A stretch of DNA of 64,000 nucleotides from Hyphomicrobium sp. (GCA_002928735.1 PERL01000002.1:248001-312000), one strand, 5' to 3'; positions 1 to 9,740 are shown, counted from the first letter of the stretch. A program made the numbers and translations. The notes: generated by a model from the letters alone, not told the origin.

Positions 1-365
1 ATCGCTCCAGCGACGGCCATGTCTCCGACCACAGCGAGGGCACCCAATGCGAAGGCCAGCATGGCGGCAACGACTGTTGTGGCGCCAAGCGTGTTTTCGA
101 TGACGGCTTCGCGATAGCGGAACAGGATGATGGCGCCGCTATAGACGGCAAAGGCGAGCGCCAGGGCGATAAGTCCTTCGTTGCCGCGTGCAACGATCAC
201 CGCGCCCCAGATGCCGCCAAGTAGTCCCCCCAGCGTGAGTGTTCGCAGACCAGCCGAGCGGTTGCCTTCCGGTTCGTTGCGGCTTTTCCAGCCGCGTTCG
301 AGGCCGATCAGAAATCCGATGGCGAGGGCCACGCCGAGGCGCTGGAAGAGTTCGAGTGTTTCCAT
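1..365 (-). CDS. MgtC/SapB-family (DUF4010-type) membrane protein, cut by window edge
   Basis: The frame opens with ATG at 365 and is still open at base 1, so only 121 codons are visible and the C-terminus is missing. The visible part is a chain of hydrophobic helices: residues 8-22 lead into the conserved Leu-Ile-Gly-Leu-Glu-Arg-Gly signature (about 19-25) of the MgtC/SapB N-terminal domain, followed by a Leu-Arg-Thr-Leu-Thr-Leu-Gly-Gly-Leu motif (40-48) and helices near 48-58, 64-82 and 95-115. Family members are inner-membrane proteins, some linked to magnesium limitation; many alphaproteobacterial ones continue into a DUF4010 domain, which would lie outside the window. The family call is firm from the motifs. 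Function and full length cannot be judged. Confidence 0.75.
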   Translation of the reverse strand, partial: METLELFQRLGVALAIGFLIGLERGWKSRNEPEGNRSAGLRTLTLGGLLGGIWGAVIVARGNEGLIALALAFAVYSGAIILFRYREAVIENTLGATTVVAAMLAFALGALAVVGDMAVAGA

Positions 366-452
366 CGGCGCATCGTAGTGCGGCTGGCCGCTGAACGATA
401 CGGCGTTGGCTCAATAGGGATGACACTGGTTTAGGAGGACATTGGCCAAAGC

Positions 453-484
453 AAAACCGCCGCCCTTAGAGGACGGCGGTTTGT
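453..484 (-). terminator. Rho-independent terminator of the DUF4167 gene
   Basis: A strong hairpin (AAACCGCCG pairing with CGGCGGTTT across a short loop) lies 20 bases beyond the stop of the DUF4167 gene. Read on the minus strand, the stem ends in a run of T. It closes the lysC-to-DUF4167 gene run. Confidence 0.8.
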
Positions 485-504
485 CAGTGGTCGTGCGACT
501 ATGA

Positions 505-1473
505 TCAGTCGCTGTCTTCGGTGGCCACGACCGCTGGCACGGGCGCGCTTACTGCGGCGTCGTCCTGATCGTCGCGACGCGGACGGCGGACCGGGCGGCG
601 CAGGAACTCGGGCTGCTCGTGCGCTTCGGCCGGTAAACGATCTCCGGCGGGACGCTCGCGGCGGCGAGGCAGTGGGCTGCCTTCCGGCCGCTCTGGCCTT
701 TCGGCTCGCTCCGGGCGGTCGAGCCGCTCGGTGCGTTCGGGCCGCGGTTCGATGGAGCGCACTTCGGGAGCGGCAACGGGCGGGCGCTCGAAGCGCTCGG
801 GACGGTCGCGGTCCATGCGATGCTCGGTCCGTTCCGGACGGTCGCCGCGATCTTGACGGTCGGGACGCTCGAAGCGCTCCTGACGATCGGGGCGGTCGTG
901 ACGATCTTGGCGATCTGGGCGATCGCGGTAGCCGCCGCGATCACCCTGGTATGGGCGATCACGGTCGCGGTCGCGCGGACCTTGGTGCTGATGGCGCTGC
1001 TCGCCGTGCATGCGGGGCTGGCGATCCTCGAAGCGGCGTTCGCCGCTATCCTGGAAGCGCGGCTGATCGGCCGGGCGATTCGCGATGGAGGGCTGATCGG
1101 TGTTGCCGTCGAAGCCGTCGTCGCCATCCATGTCGCCTTCGGCTCGATGCTGGCCGTTAAAGCTACCGTTGTAGCCCGGATCGGCGCCGCCCTGGCTCAC
1201 CTGCTGTTCGCGGTACGCCATGATGATGCGATTATAATGCTCCGCGTGCTGGAGATAATTCTCGGCCAGCACCGGATCGCCGGACGACTGTGCATCGCGC
1301 GCGAGTGACATATATTTTTCGGCGATGTGAGCGGGTGTGCCGCGCAGCTTCACATCCGGACCATTGCTTTCGAAGCTCCGCGTCAGCGGATTTTGGCCTT
1401 TGCGCTGCTGATTATTCTGATTGTTGTTATTGTTGCGGCCGCGGCCTCTGCGGTTCTGCTGTCCCTGCCTCAT
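505..1473 (-). CDS. DUF4167 domain protein with long Arg/Asp-rich disordered tail
   Basis: A 322-residue protein. The start at 1473 is chosen because MRQGQQNRRGRGRN is the usual N-terminus of the family; the upstream extension to 1635 looks non-coding. Residues 1-30 are Arg/Asn/Gln-rich. Residues 33-95 form the DUF4167 core, with a conserved segment on ageing-tetratricopeptide-like helices (Ala-Glu-Lys-Tyr, Ala-Glu-Asn-Tyr-Leu-Gln-His-Ala-Glu-His-Tyr). From about 150 to 260 the chain is a low-complexity run of Arg-Asp, Arg-Pro and Asp-Arg units, then an acidic C-terminus. The family is found next to prfA-prmC in Hyphomicrobiales, as here. Its role is not established. The basic, low-complexity composition suggests RNA binding or condensate formation, which is inference. 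Confidence 0.85.
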   Translation of the reverse strand: MRQGQQNRRGRGRNNNNNQNNQQRKGQNPLTRSFESNGPDVKLRGTPAHIAEKYMSLARDAQSSGDPVLAENYLQHAEHYNRIIMAYREQQVSQGGADPGYNGSFNGQHRAEGDMDGDDGFDGNTDQPSIANRPADQPRFQDSGERRFEDRQPRMHGEQRHQHQGPRDRDRDRPYQGDRGGYRDRPDRQDRHDRPDRQERFERPDRQDRGDRPERTEHRMDRDRPERFERPPVAAPEVRSIEPRPERTERLDRPERAERPERPEGSPLPRRRERPAGDRLPAEAHEQPEFLRRPVRRPRRDDQDDAAVSAPVPAVVATEDSD

Positions 1474-1709
1474 GGGCTCCGATCTCAACCTATGTAACTG
1501 TTTAACGGGTAACTTCTGGTCTATGCCGACGGGCCCCAATGCGGGATCCGAGGCGGAAAACGTTCGATCCAGTGCTTGCGGCACTTGGCGCCTGATTGGC
1601 TGCACGGCCGCACGCGGCCCTGCAACCGGACACATTTCGCTCTCTTGGCACCCTACGGGCTAACAACCCGCCGAGATTCGCGAACCGGCGAGAGAACGCA
1701 CGACTAAGA

Positions 1710-1832
1710 TCAACCGGACTGGTACTTCATCGTGTCGGAATTGGCTCGATAGCTGTAGCGCTTGCCTAAGCAGCGCTCGCCGGGAGCGGCCGGACCCTTG
1801 CCGGCCTTTGGCCCCATCTTGGCTTGTGACAC
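1710..1832 (-). CDS. possible small protein of 35-40 residues
   Basis: A short minus-strand frame between prmC and the DUF4167 gene. It can start at GTG 1832 (after a GGGGG stretch) or ATG 1817 and ends at 1710. The product is basic and ends in Tyr-Ser-Tyr-Arg-Ala-Asn-Ser-Asp-Thr-Met-Lys-Tyr-Gln-Ser-Gly, which reads like real protein rather than antisense noise. There is no longer open frame in this gap. It could equally be the remnant of a larger gene. No family recognised. Confidence 0.3.
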   Translation of the reverse strand: MSQAKMGPKAGKGPAAPGERCLGKRYSYRANSDTMKYQSG

Positions 1833-1942
1833 CCCGGGCCCCCAGACGGCAAGTTGCCCTCGTTCGTCTGCCGGGTTTGTGTCGCTGTTGGAGAGACACT
1901 AACCCGGCTGCCCCGCGATTCCAATAGTTTTCGCGCGCAGGG

Positions 1943-2836
1943 TTAGCGTTGTGTCAGCATTGCCACAGTCCGGACATGGCCGCCCAGATCCTTCCGAGTC
2001 CAGGGCAGCCCGGCCCGGTTTTCCACTGAATTTGTGAGGATTTGGGCGACATCGGCGGCCTGTCCGGTGCCGACCTCGACCGCGATGAGGCCGGAGGGCA
2101 CGACGGCGCCAACGCGGGCGGCAATATCGCGATAAACGGTCAATCCGTCGGGGCCGCCGTCGAGCGCCAGAAGCGGATCGTAGTCGCGGACGCCGGGGTC
2201 GAGTGCGGCGATGTCCGCGCTCGGGATGTAGGGCGGATTGGAGACTAGAATATCGGCGAGTCCATCAACGCCTTCGAGTGAACGGGCTTGAGTGAAGGCG
2301 ATGCGCTCGGCAACGCCGTGGCGCGCGGCATTGGCGCGGGCGATGGCAATTGCATCGGGCGAGAGATCGGTGGCAAGGCCGGTCGCGTGCGTGAGTTCGG
2401 CCAGAAGCGTGATGAGGATGCAGCCGGAACCGGTTCCGACATCGATGATGGAGAGCGGGCGCTGACGGCCACCGGTTTCATCCACCCACTGCAAGACGAG
2501 ATCGATGAGCGTTTCGGTTTCGGGACGCGGATCGAGGACGGCGGGGCTGACGGCAAAGGTGCGGCCGTAAAACCCGCGTTCGCCTTTGATGCGGGACAGA
2601 GGTTCATGCGCGAGGCGGCGGCGCAAAGCTTCGCTTAGGCGTTTCGCTTCATCATCCCTTAGGAGACGGGCAGCGTCGCGCAAGAGCAGTTCGGCTGTCA
2701 GACCGGTTGCGACTTCGAGCAGGAGGCGCGCTTCGCGGGGCGGATCGTCGATGCGCGCGGCGTTGAGAAGCGTTTGGAGCGTGCGACGGACGGCCGATAG
2801 CGGGTGGCCGATAAAGTCTGGCGCGGCGTCAGGCAT
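1943..2836 (-). CDS. prmC: peptide chain release factor N5-glutamine methyltransferase
   Basis: PrmC methylates the glutamine of the GGQ motif in release factors, using S-adenosylmethionine, and so sharpens translation termination. The 297-residue product has the family layout: a helical N-terminal substrate domain (about 10-100), an SAM-binding loop Asp-Val-Gly-Thr-Gly-Ser-Gly (132-138) and the catalytic Asn-Pro-Pro-Tyr (200-203) that binds the target glutamine. The ATG at 2836 overlaps the end of prfA by 8 bases, the usual arrangement of the enzyme and its substrate gene, so translational coupling is likely. The long frame upstream of 2836 is an antiphase reading of prfA and was dropped. 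Confidence 0.95.
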   Translation of the reverse strand: MPDAAPDFIGHPLSAVRRTLQTLLNAARIDDPPREARLLLEVATGLTAELLLRDAARLLRDDEAKRLSEALRRRLAHEPLSRIKGERGFYGRTFAVSPAVLDPRPETETLIDLVLQWVDETGGRQRPLSIIDVGTGSGCILITLLAELTHATGLATDLSPDAIAIARANAARHGVAERIAFTQARSLEGVDGLADILVSNPPYIPSADIAALDPGVRDYDPLLALDGGPDGLTVYRDIAARVGAVVPSGLIAVEVGTGQAADVAQILTNSVENRAGLPWTRKDLGGHVRTVAMLTQR

Positions 2837-3911
2837 TGTTTTCGAAGTCCGAGAGCAACTCGGCTTGGCGTTGCGTGACCAGCGCATCGATGATTTCCGC
2901 CAGACCGGTGCCGTCCATGACGCGATCGATGTTGTGGATGGTGAGATTGATGCGGTGATCGGTGACGCGGCCTTGGGGGTAGTTATATGTGCGGATGCGT
3001 TGCGAGCGGTCACCGGAACCAACTTGGGATTTGCGCGCCTCACTGCGGGCGCTGTCGACTTTTTCGCGCTCGACTTCATACAGCCGCGAGCGAAGGACCT
3101 GCATGGCGAGCTTGCGGTTCTGGTGCTGCGATTTCTCGGCTGATACGACAATGATGCCAGTGGGGATGTGTGTAATCCGGACGGCGGAATCGGTCTTGTT
3201 GACGTGCTGGCCGCCCGCGCCGGAGGCCCGCATGGTGTCGATCCGGATATCTTCGGGCCGAATGTCGATGTCAACATCTTCGGCTTCGGGGAGCACGGCG
3301 ACGGTTGCGGCGGAGGTGTGAATGCGACCCTGATTTTCGGTGGCCGGCACGCGCTGGACGCGGTGAACGCCGCTTTCATATTTCAGCTTGGAGAACACGC
3401 CGCGGCCGGAGATCGAGGCGACGATTTCGCGATAGCCGCCGAGGTCGTTCTCGGAGATCGAAATGATTTCGCACGTCCAACCATTCAGATCGGCATAGCG
3501 CTGATACATGCCGAAGAGATCGGCCGCGAACAGGGCTGCTTCATCGCCGCCGGTGCCGGCGCGGACTTCGACGATGGCACTGCGTTCGTCGGCTGCGTCC
3601 TTGGGCAGCAGAAGAATTCTGAGCGCCTGCTCCTGCTCTTCAATTTGCGGGCGCAGCGCGTCAATTTCGTCGCGCGCGAGGTTCACCATCTCCTTGTCAG
3701 CGGCGGGATCCTTGGCCATCGCTTCGAGACCCGCCAACTCATCGCGGCTCGCGCGCAGGCGCCGGATCGCACCCACAAGCGGGTCGAGGTCGGCGAATTC
3801 CTTGGTCAGCTTGGCATAAACCGCTGGATTGGAGCCAAGGTTCAATTCCGCTTGGATCGTCTCCCAGCGTTCCAGGAGCTTTTCGAGCTTTTCTTCGGGC
3901 AGGGCAGACAT
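2829..3911 (-). CDS. prfA: peptide chain release factor 1
   Basis: RF1 recognises UAA and UAG stop codons and triggers peptide release on the ribosome. The 360-residue length is standard. The tripeptide anticodon Pro-Ala-Thr is visible at 189-191, which marks RF1 rather than RF2 (Ser-Pro-Phe). The Gly-Gly-Gln catalytic motif sits at 233-235, within [10 protein letters not shown]. The start at 3911 ([11 protein letters not shown]) matches the family N-terminus; the longer frame to 4091 has no protein-like sequence. It is followed by prmC with an 8-base overlap. Confidence 0.97.
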   Translation of the reverse strand: MSALPEEKLEKLLERWETIQAELNLGSNPAVYAKLTKEFADLDPLVGAIRRLRASRDELAGLEAMAKDPAADKEMVNLARDEIDALRPQIEEQEQALRILLLPKDAADERSAIVEVRAGTGGDEAALFAADLFGMYQRYADLNGWTCEIISISENDLGGYREIVASISGRGVFSKLKYESGVHRVQRVPATENQGRIHTSAATVAVLPEAEDVDIDIRPEDIRIDTMRASGAGGQHVNKTDSAVRITHIPTGIIVVSAEKSQHQNRKLAMQVLRSRLYEVEREKVDSARSEARKSQVGSGDRSQRIRTYNYPQGRVTDHRINLTIHNIDRVMDGTGLAEIIDALVTQRQAELLSDFENNA

Positions 3912-4032
3912 GGAGCGATTTTGTTTTTCTGGATTGGCCGCTACCGGGTCCGCGTTTATGCGGCCCAGCTGCAACGGCAAATGGCGGCTTCCCCGACGGA
4001 GAGGCCGCTGTGCTTCGGGCCGACTTATAGGC

Positions 4033-4797
4033 TCAAGAGCGGTGCGAGGGCAATTTGTCTGAGCGGCGCTCACGCGGGTCGTCGGCTTCAATCCACTTCA
4101 ATCCATCGCGGACAATGACGCGGATGGCTGTGCCTTGACCGCTGAGTTTGTGCCAGAGGCCAGAAATGGGCTGAGAAATGCCGTTGACGGAGGCCTGGAG
4201 CACGCCCGATGGGGCGGCAGACCCTAAAAGGATCAGCGCGATGGCTGCCGAGCCAACCCAGCGCACGGGCGCTCGCATGGCGCGGACCGACGCGGCGAGA
4301 CCTTCGGCGGTTTCTTTGAGATGGGCCACCCATTCGGCCAGCACGCCTGGCGTCGCGGCCTGTTCGCGGGCGCGATGGGCGGCATCCGACAGGCGGCCCA
4401 AGATGCGGGCGACGGGCGTGGCCGCGGGGTCCTGATTGTGCGCACGGCTCGCGGGTTGGTGGGTGAATTGGACTGATTGCGCGGCCGGAACGGATACGCC
4501 CTGCAAGGCGGCGAGGCGATCAAGCGCGGGGCGCGGGTCGAGATGTGCCAACGTGATGTAGGCCGTGACGATGCGGGCCGTTTCGCTCCACGGTGGGAGC
4601 ATATCAATTCGCCCCGCCTCAAGCGCTGCGATGATGCCTGGATGGGTGGCGATGTGCTGGGCCACTTGCGGAATGGGAAGACCCAGATAGTGCCGCAGTT
4701 CGGAGAAGAGGCGGGCTATTTCCGGATCGTGGCGTGGTGCGGCACGTGTGTTGGCCGCAGTATTTGAGTGCGATGTGGGTGCAAACGCTGAACGCAT
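4033..4797 (-). CDS. helix-turn-helix membrane-anchored protein (RodZ-like layout)
   Basis: A 254-residue protein lying between ptsP and prfA, a position where a similar protein is often seen in Hyphomicrobiales. Residues 27-75 look like a helix-turn-helix fold of the RodZ/HTH_25 kind ([12 protein letters not shown] ... Leu-Glu-Ala-Gly-Arg). A variable linker follows, then one hydrophobic segment (about 180-200), and a short C-terminal part. That layout fits a cytoplasmic DNA- or protein-binding head tethered to the inner membrane. It is much shorter than true RodZ and lacks a clear periplasmic domain. ATG 4797 is preferred over the adjacent TTG. Specific function is not known. Confidence 0.75.
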   Translation of the reverse strand: MRSAFAPTSHSNTAANTRAAPRHDPEIARLFSELRHYLGLPIPQVAQHIATHPGIIAALEAGRIDMLPPWSETARIVTAYITLAHLDPRPALDRLAALQGVSVPAAQSVQFTHQPASRAHNQDPAATPVARILGRLSDAAHRAREQAATPGVLAEWVAHLKETAEGLAASVRAMRAPVRWVGSAAIALILLGSAAPSGVLQASVNGISQPISGLWHKLSGQGTAIRVIVRDGLKWIEADDPRERRSDKLPSHRS

Positions 4798-4932
4798 CAA
4801 CCGACTCTCACTACGTGACTGCTGCTGTCCGGACGACGGGTCCTGACGAGCGCTAGAATCGTCAAAAAGGATGCGGAGTCAAAGTCAAAGATCGGCATAA
4901 GTCCGCGTGTTGCGAACGTGCCGCAGACGAAA

Positions 4933-7227
4933 TCAAATCTCGATGCCGTTCTGCTCGGCAAAGCGCATCAATTCTGTGCGCAGTGAGCCTTTTCCATCGC
5001 GCACGAAGCGTTCGACGATCTGCTGCGCGCCGCCGGCATGCAGCGCGAGGATCGTCGCCTTCACAGGACCGATGGACGCTGGTGCCATGGAGAGTGTGCG
5101 GAACCCCAGTCCGATGAGCGCCATGGCTTCGAGAGGGCGACCGGCCATTTCTCCACACACCGTGAGCGGCGTCTTATGACGCGCACAGGCGTTGACGAGT
5201 TGCGCCAGCGCGCGCATCGGCGCGACGGTGAGGCTGTCATAGCGGCTGCCGACGCGCGCATTGGTGCGGTCGGCAGCAAAAAGGAACTGGAGAAGATCGT
5301 TCGATCCGATGGAAACAAAGTCGACCTTCGGCAAGAGGCCGTCCAACTCGAACAAGAGGCTGGGGACTTCGATCATGGCGCCCAGCTTCAGAGACTTGGG
5401 CGGGGGAATGCCCTTGCGCAGCATGATGCCGATTTCTTTGTCCACCTGAGCGCGCACGAGATCGATTTCGGCGGCTTCGGAGACCATCGGGATCATGAGG
5501 CGCAGTTCGCGCTCCGAGGCTGCGTGCAGGAAGGCGCGGACCTGCGTGCGTAGAAGGGCCGGACGATCGAGCGACATACGAATGGCGCGCCAACCGATGG
5601 CCGGGTTTTCCTCTTTCTGCTGGCGCAGGTAGGGGAGCACCTTGTCGCCGCCGATGTCGAGGGCGCGGAAGACGACGGGCTTGCCTTTGGCCTCGTCGAG
5701 GACGGTCTTGTAGGTCTGCAGTTGGCGCGCGTGGCGGGGGAATGTGCGCGAGAGCATGAATTGCAGTTCGGTGCGGAAGAGGCCGATGCCGTCGGCACCG
5801 GATTCTTCCAGATGCGGCATGTCGACGATGAGGCCGGCATTCATTTGCAGGTTGATGCGCACGCCGTCTCGCGTGACGGCTGGCTTGTCGCGCAGCGCGT
5901 CGTACTGCTTCTGGCGGCGTGCGCGGAAGCGGGCCTTGTCGGAATAGGCGGACACCACTTCGGGCTGCGGGCGCAGGTGGACTTGTCCAGTGACACCGTC
6001 GACGATGATGGCGTCTCCTGCGGTTGCGCGCTCTACGATGCCAGTAGCGCGGGCAACGGCGGCAATGCCCAGCGCTTTGGCGACGATGGCGACGTGGCTT
6101 TGCGGCGAGCCGTCTTCGACCACGAGGCCGCGCAGCTTGGTCCGGTCGTAATCGAGCAACTCGGCGGGGCCCATGGTGCGGGCGACGAGCACGGTGTCGG
6201 GCGGCATCTCGGCCGGTTCGATCGGACCGCCGGGACGGCCGGCGAGGATGCGCAACAGCCGGTCGGACAGATCGTCTAGATCGCGCTGGCGTTCGCGCCA
6301 GAAGGGATCGGGCTGATGCATCAAGCGAGCGCGGGTGTTGTTCAAGACGCGCTCAACGGAGGCGTCGGCGGTGAGGCCGCCTTGGACCGCTTCGCGCAGG
6401 CGGCGCTCCCAGCCTTTGTCATGTGCGAACATGCGGTAGGCGTCGAGCACGTCGCGGTGCTCGCCGGCAGCAGAGAGATGTTCGTGGGCCAGCATCTCAT
6501 CGAGTGAGAGGCGCAAATCGGTGAGACCATTTTCAAGGCGGCGCAATTCGTGGACGGGATCGTCGGCCATCAGCTTGGTGACGACGATGCGGCTTTCGTG
6601 GAGAACCACGTGGCCAAGAGCGAGACCGTCGGAAATCGACTGGCCTTTGATCACCGCTGCGAGTGAACTGGAGATTTCGAGAGCGGCCGTGGTGCCGGCG
6701 ACGGCGCCGGAGACCAATTGCTCGGCGACAACCATGGCTGTCGACTCCAGCACTTCGACATCTTCGTCCGAGTATTCCTTCGTCGCTTTGTTCTGGACGA
6801 CGAGCACGCCCAGCGTCTGGCCCGAGCGTTGGATCGGGACGGCTAGGAGCGAGTGGTAGAGTTCTTCGCCGGTTTCGGGGCGATAGGAGAATGCAGGATG
6901 CTTGGGCGCGTCGGGTTCATTGATCGTGATGTTTAATTCCGCGCAGCGGCCGACGAGGCCCTCGCCGCGCTTCAGGCGCGTGTCATGGACGGCGGTGGGC
7001 AGGAGGCCTTCGGTGGCGAAGAGTTCGAGGGTGCCATCCTGGCGCTTTAGGTAGAGTGAGCAAACGTCGGCGACCATCACACCGGCGATTTGGCGCACGA
7101 TCTTGTCGAGGCGGGACTGGCCGTCGCCCTGTTCGGCCATGATGTCACGAAGACGGCGCATGATGATGCGCAGCGCCGGCTCGGACGCGGCGACCGCACG
7201 GGTCTCTTCGCCTCTCTTGGTGACCAT
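4933..7227 (-). CDS. ptsP: phosphoenolpyruvate-protein phosphotransferase of the nitrogen PTS (EI-Ntr)
   Basis: EI-Ntr takes phosphate from phosphoenolpyruvate and passes it to NPr and then EIIA-Ntr, a regulatory relay tied to nitrogen and potassium status. The 764-residue product starts with a GAF domain (about 15-165), which binds glutamine or oxoglutarate in studied homologues. The phosphohistidine domain carries Ser-Pro-Gln-Ser-His-Val-Ala-Ile with the active histidine at about 378. The PEP-binding barrel includes Asp-Phe-Val-Ser-Ile-Gly-Ser-Asn-Asp-Leu (about 655). ATG 7227 is preferred to the GTG at 7239 because GGAGAG then sits at a usable distance. It lies 63 bases after lysC on the same strand. 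Confidence 0.95.
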   Translation of the reverse strand: MVTKRGEETRAVAASEPALRIIMRRLRDIMAEQGDGQSRLDKIVRQIAGVMVADVCSLYLKRQDGTLELFATEGLLPTAVHDTRLKRGEGLVGRCAELNITINEPDAPKHPAFSYRPETGEELYHSLLAVPIQRSGQTLGVLVVQNKATKEYSDEDVEVLESTAMVVAEQLVSGAVAGTTAALEISSSLAAVIKGQSISDGLALGHVVLHESRIVVTKLMADDPVHELRRLENGLTDLRLSLDEMLAHEHLSAAGEHRDVLDAYRMFAHDKGWERRLREAVQGGLTADASVERVLNNTRARLMHQPDPFWRERQRDLDDLSDRLLRILAGRPGGPIEPAEMPPDTVLVARTMGPAELLDYDRTKLRGLVVEDGSPQSHVAIVAKALGIAAVARATGIVERATAGDAIIVDGVTGQVHLRPQPEVVSAYSDKARFRARRQKQYDALRDKPAVTRDGVRINLQMNAGLIVDMPHLEESGADGIGLFRTELQFMLSRTFPRHARQLQTYKTVLDEAKGKPVVFRALDIGGDKVLPYLRQQKEENPAIGWRAIRMSLDRPALLRTQVRAFLHAASERELRLMIPMVSEAAEIDLVRAQVDKEIGIMLRKGIPPPKSLKLGAMIEVPSLLFELDGLLPKVDFVSIGSNDLLQFLFAADRTNARVGSRYDSLTVAPMRALAQLVNACARHKTPLTVCGEMAGRPLEAMALIGLGFRTLSMAPASIGPVKATILALHAGGAQQIVERFVRDGKGSLRTELMRFAEQNGIEI

Positions 7228-7290
7228 GACCGTGCCCACTCTCCGCAGGGGCCGCGCGGGGGAAACCTTCCCGCCGCGCCGGGTGCTCGT

Positions 7291-8553
7291 TTAGTCTGCG
7301 TCCAACCCATAAAGGGTATGCAAGGTCCGGACCGCAAGTTCCGCGTAGGCGGCATCGATCAAAACGCTAATTTTAATTTCCGACGTCGAGATGGCCAGAA
7401 TGTTGATGCCTTTTTCGGCAAGGGCCTGGAACATGCGCGCCGCCACGCCGGCGTGGCTGCGCATGCCAACGCCGATGACAGAGATTTTGGCCACACCGTC
7501 GGACGCTTTCACGTCAAAGTGTCCAATGTCCTTCTTGGCGGCCTCGATGACGGCGAGCGCGCGGGTCAGTTCGGCGGCCTGAACCGTGAAGGTCATATCC
7601 GTTGCATTGCCGTCGGCGGCGACATTCTGGACGATCATGTCGACGTTGATGGAGGCATCGGCGAGGGGGCCGAAGATGCGGGCGGCGATGCCGGGCTTAT
7701 CGTCCACCTTCAAAAGCGTCACCTTGGCTTCGTCCTTGGCGTAGGCGATGCCGCTCACAACCTGCTGTTCCACGATCTCGTCCTCGCTGCAAACGGTGGT
7801 GCCAATAGTATCAAGATTATCAAGGGTTACGGCCTGCATCTGGTCAGGCGCCACGAAGCTCGACAGCACGCGCGTGCGCATGCCGTGAACCATGGCGAGT
7901 TCGACCGAACGGGTCTGCAGAACCTTGGAGCCCGACGACGCCATCTCAAGCATCTCCTCATAGGAGACCTTGGGCAAGCGGCGGGCCTTGGAGACGATGC
8001 GGGGGTCGGTTGTATAGACGCCATCCACATCGGTGTAGATATCGCAGACGTCGGCGTTGAGGGCGACGGCGACCGCCACGGCGCTCGTGTCAGAACCACC
8101 ACGGCCCAGTGTCGAGACGCGATCGGTTTTCGGATCGATGCCCTGGAAGCCGGTGATGACGGCGACTTCGCCGCCCTCGATGGCGGCGCGCAGCGTATCG
8201 CCTGGGACATTGAGGATTCGAGCCGCGCCGTGGGCGTCGCTGGTTTCGATGGGGATCTGCCAGCCCGACCAAGAGCGGGCCTTCAGGCCCATGGACTGGA
8301 GGACGATGGCGGTGAGGCCGGCGGTGACCTGTTCGCCGGAGGCAACCACGGCGTCGTATTCGCGCTTGTCGTGGAGCGGCGAGGCCTCGTTGACCCAGGC
8401 GACGAGCTGGTTGGTGGCGCCAGCCATGGCGGAGACCACGACGGCGACCTTGTTGCCGGCGTCAACTTCGCGTTTGACGTGGGCGGCCACGTTGCGAATG
8501 CGCTCCACGTTGGCGACCGATGTGCCGCCGAACTTCATCACAACCAATGCCAT
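7291..8553 (-). CDS. lysC: aspartate kinase
   Basis: LysC phosphorylates aspartate, the first step towards lysine, threonine, methionine and diaminopimelate. The 420-residue product begins with the kinase signature Val-Met-Lys-Phe-Gly-Gly-Thr-Ser-Val and has Gly-Arg-Gly-Gly-Ser-Asp-Thr-Ser near 170. The C-terminal 150 residues form two ACT domains (Lys-Val-Thr-Leu-Leu-Lys-Val-Asp-Asp-Lys-Pro-Gly near 275 and Lys-Ile-Ser-Val-Ile-Gly-Val-Gly near 350), as expected for feedback inhibition by lysine or threonine. The start is ATG 8553, with GGAG seven bases upstream; the frame further up to 9255 is antisense to ubiG. Confidence 0.97.
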   Translation of the reverse strand: MALVVMKFGGTSVANVERIRNVAAHVKREVDAGNKVAVVVSAMAGATNQLVAWVNEASPLHDKREYDAVVASGEQVTAGLTAIVLQSMGLKARSWSGWQIPIETSDAHGAARILNVPGDTLRAAIEGGEVAVITGFQGIDPKTDRVSTLGRGGSDTSAVAVAVALNADVCDIYTDVDGVYTTDPRIVSKARRLPKVSYEEMLEMASSGSKVLQTRSVELAMVHGMRTRVLSSFVAPDQMQAVTLDNLDTIGTTVCSEDEIVEQQVVSGIAYAKDEAKVTLLKVDDKPGIAARIFGPLADASINVDMIVQNVAADGNATDMTFTVQAAELTRALAVIEAAKKDIGHFDVKASDGVAKISVIGVGMRSHAGVAARMFQALAEKGINILAISTSEIKISVLIDAAYAELAVRTLHTLYGLDAD

Positions 8554-8781
8554 AGCGTCTCCAGCCCGGCGCTCGACCCTTGCGCCCGCGGGGTTAATTG
8601 TGTCCACAACCGCGAGAATGCCCCCGGTCCGGCCGCGACCGGCCAAGCCCCTGTTTTCGTAGGGGAGCGCCGCCGATCTCAGATGCCCGGTTCGGGGGTT
8701 CTCATAAAGCCTGCAACGCGGATGGGCAACCATGCACTGCCGCATTGACAGCCGACCATCGGGGGAGGCCAACTGGCGGGC

Positions 8782-9612
8782 ATGACCGCATCCACACACA
8801 GCCCCGCCAACCCGCCCGCTGCTGGCCCGTCTGGGACATCGCCGGGCGCACCTTCCGGTTCGCTTTCGGGCACCCCCAACATCGACGAGGCGGAGGTTGA
8901 GCGCTTCCGGCGCATCGCGTCGGAATGGTGGGACGGCAAGGGCAAGTTCCGGCCGTTGCATCAATTGGCGCCGGCGCGTCTGACATTCGTGCGCGACCAG
9001 CTGGTCGACCACTTCGGTTTGAAGGGGTCTGGGCTGAAACCGTTGAAGGGCCTGCGGCTCTTGGATGTCGGCTGCGGGGGCGGGCTCGTGTCGGAGCCGC
9101 TGGCGCGGATGGGGGCGAGCGTCGTCGGGATCGATCCGGGGCGGGAGAACGTGGAGGCGGCACGCGCGCACGTCGAGGGGCAGACGGGGGCGGGCGGGCT
9201 CGATCTCAGCTATCGCGTGGGGATGGTCGAGGAGTTGGCGGCGGAGGGCCTGCAATTCGATGCGGTCGTTTCGCTAGAGGTTGTCGAACATGTGCCGGAC
9301 GTCGGCGCGTTCGTGGCGTCGTGCGCGTCGCTCGTGCGGCCGGGCGGAGCGCTCGTGCTGTCGACGATCAACCGCAATTTGAAATCGTATGCGCTAGCAA
9401 TCGTGGCGGCGGAATACGTGCTCGGCTGGCTGCCGCGCGGGACCCACCAGTGGGATCGCTTCGTGACGCCGGAGGAACTGGCGCGTTACGTGACGGCGGC
9501 GGGATTGGCGGCGCCGGTGTTCAAGGGGCTGTCGTATGATCCGCTGAAGGATACGTGGTCCCTCTCGGACGATACGGATGTGAATTATCTTGCGTTCGCG
9601 GGGAAGGGTTGA
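8782..9612 (+). CDS. ubiG: ubiquinone biosynthesis O-methyltransferase
   Basis: UbiG carries out both O-methylations of ubiquinone synthesis (2-octaprenyl-6-hydroxyphenol and demethylubiquinol) with S-adenosylmethionine. In the 276-residue product the SAM-binding motif Leu-Asp-Val-Gly-Cys-Gly-Gly-Gly is at 94-101, preceded by the family motif Ala-Ser-Glu-Trp-Trp-Asp (46-51), and followed by Glu-Val-Val-Glu-His-Val and the membrane-associated insert near Gly-Thr-His-Gln-Trp-Asp. The first 30 residues are a Pro/Ser/Gly-rich extension. It diverges from lysC, as in many Hyphomicrobiales; the 228 bases between them must hold both promoters. GGGGAGG lies upstream of the ATG. Confidence 0.95.
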   Translation: MTASTHSPANPPAAGPSGTSPGAPSGSLSGTPNIDEAEVERFRRIASEWWDGKGKFRPLHQLAPARLTFVRDQLVDHFGLKGSGLKPLKGLRLLDVGCGGGLVSEPLARMGASVVGIDPGRENVEAARAHVEGQTGAGGLDLSYRVGMVEELAAEGLQFDAVVSLEVVEHVPDVGAFVASCASLVRPGGALVLSTINRNLKSYALAIVAAEYVLGWLPRGTHQWDRFVTPEELARYVTAAGLAAPVFKGLSYDPLKDTWSLSDDTDVNYLAFAGKG

Positions 9613-9740
9613 GAGACCAATCAAACTCAATGTCATCTTCGGCATTTGGCCAAGGATATAAGGTTCAGCAATCTCGTGTGGAGATGTGCGCGTGGATATA
9701 TTGCGCGGGCATCCGACACCCACCTTGTGGGCCTATGGGT

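Noticed and set aside
2986-4118. Plus-strand frames opposite prfA
   Set aside because: Antisense to prfA; no independent evidence.
7090-8748. Long plus-strand frame opposite ptsP and lysC
   Set aside because: It is antisense to two well-supported genes, its protein is Asp/Gly/Val/His-rich in the way antisense frames of high-GC genes are, and no domain is visible.
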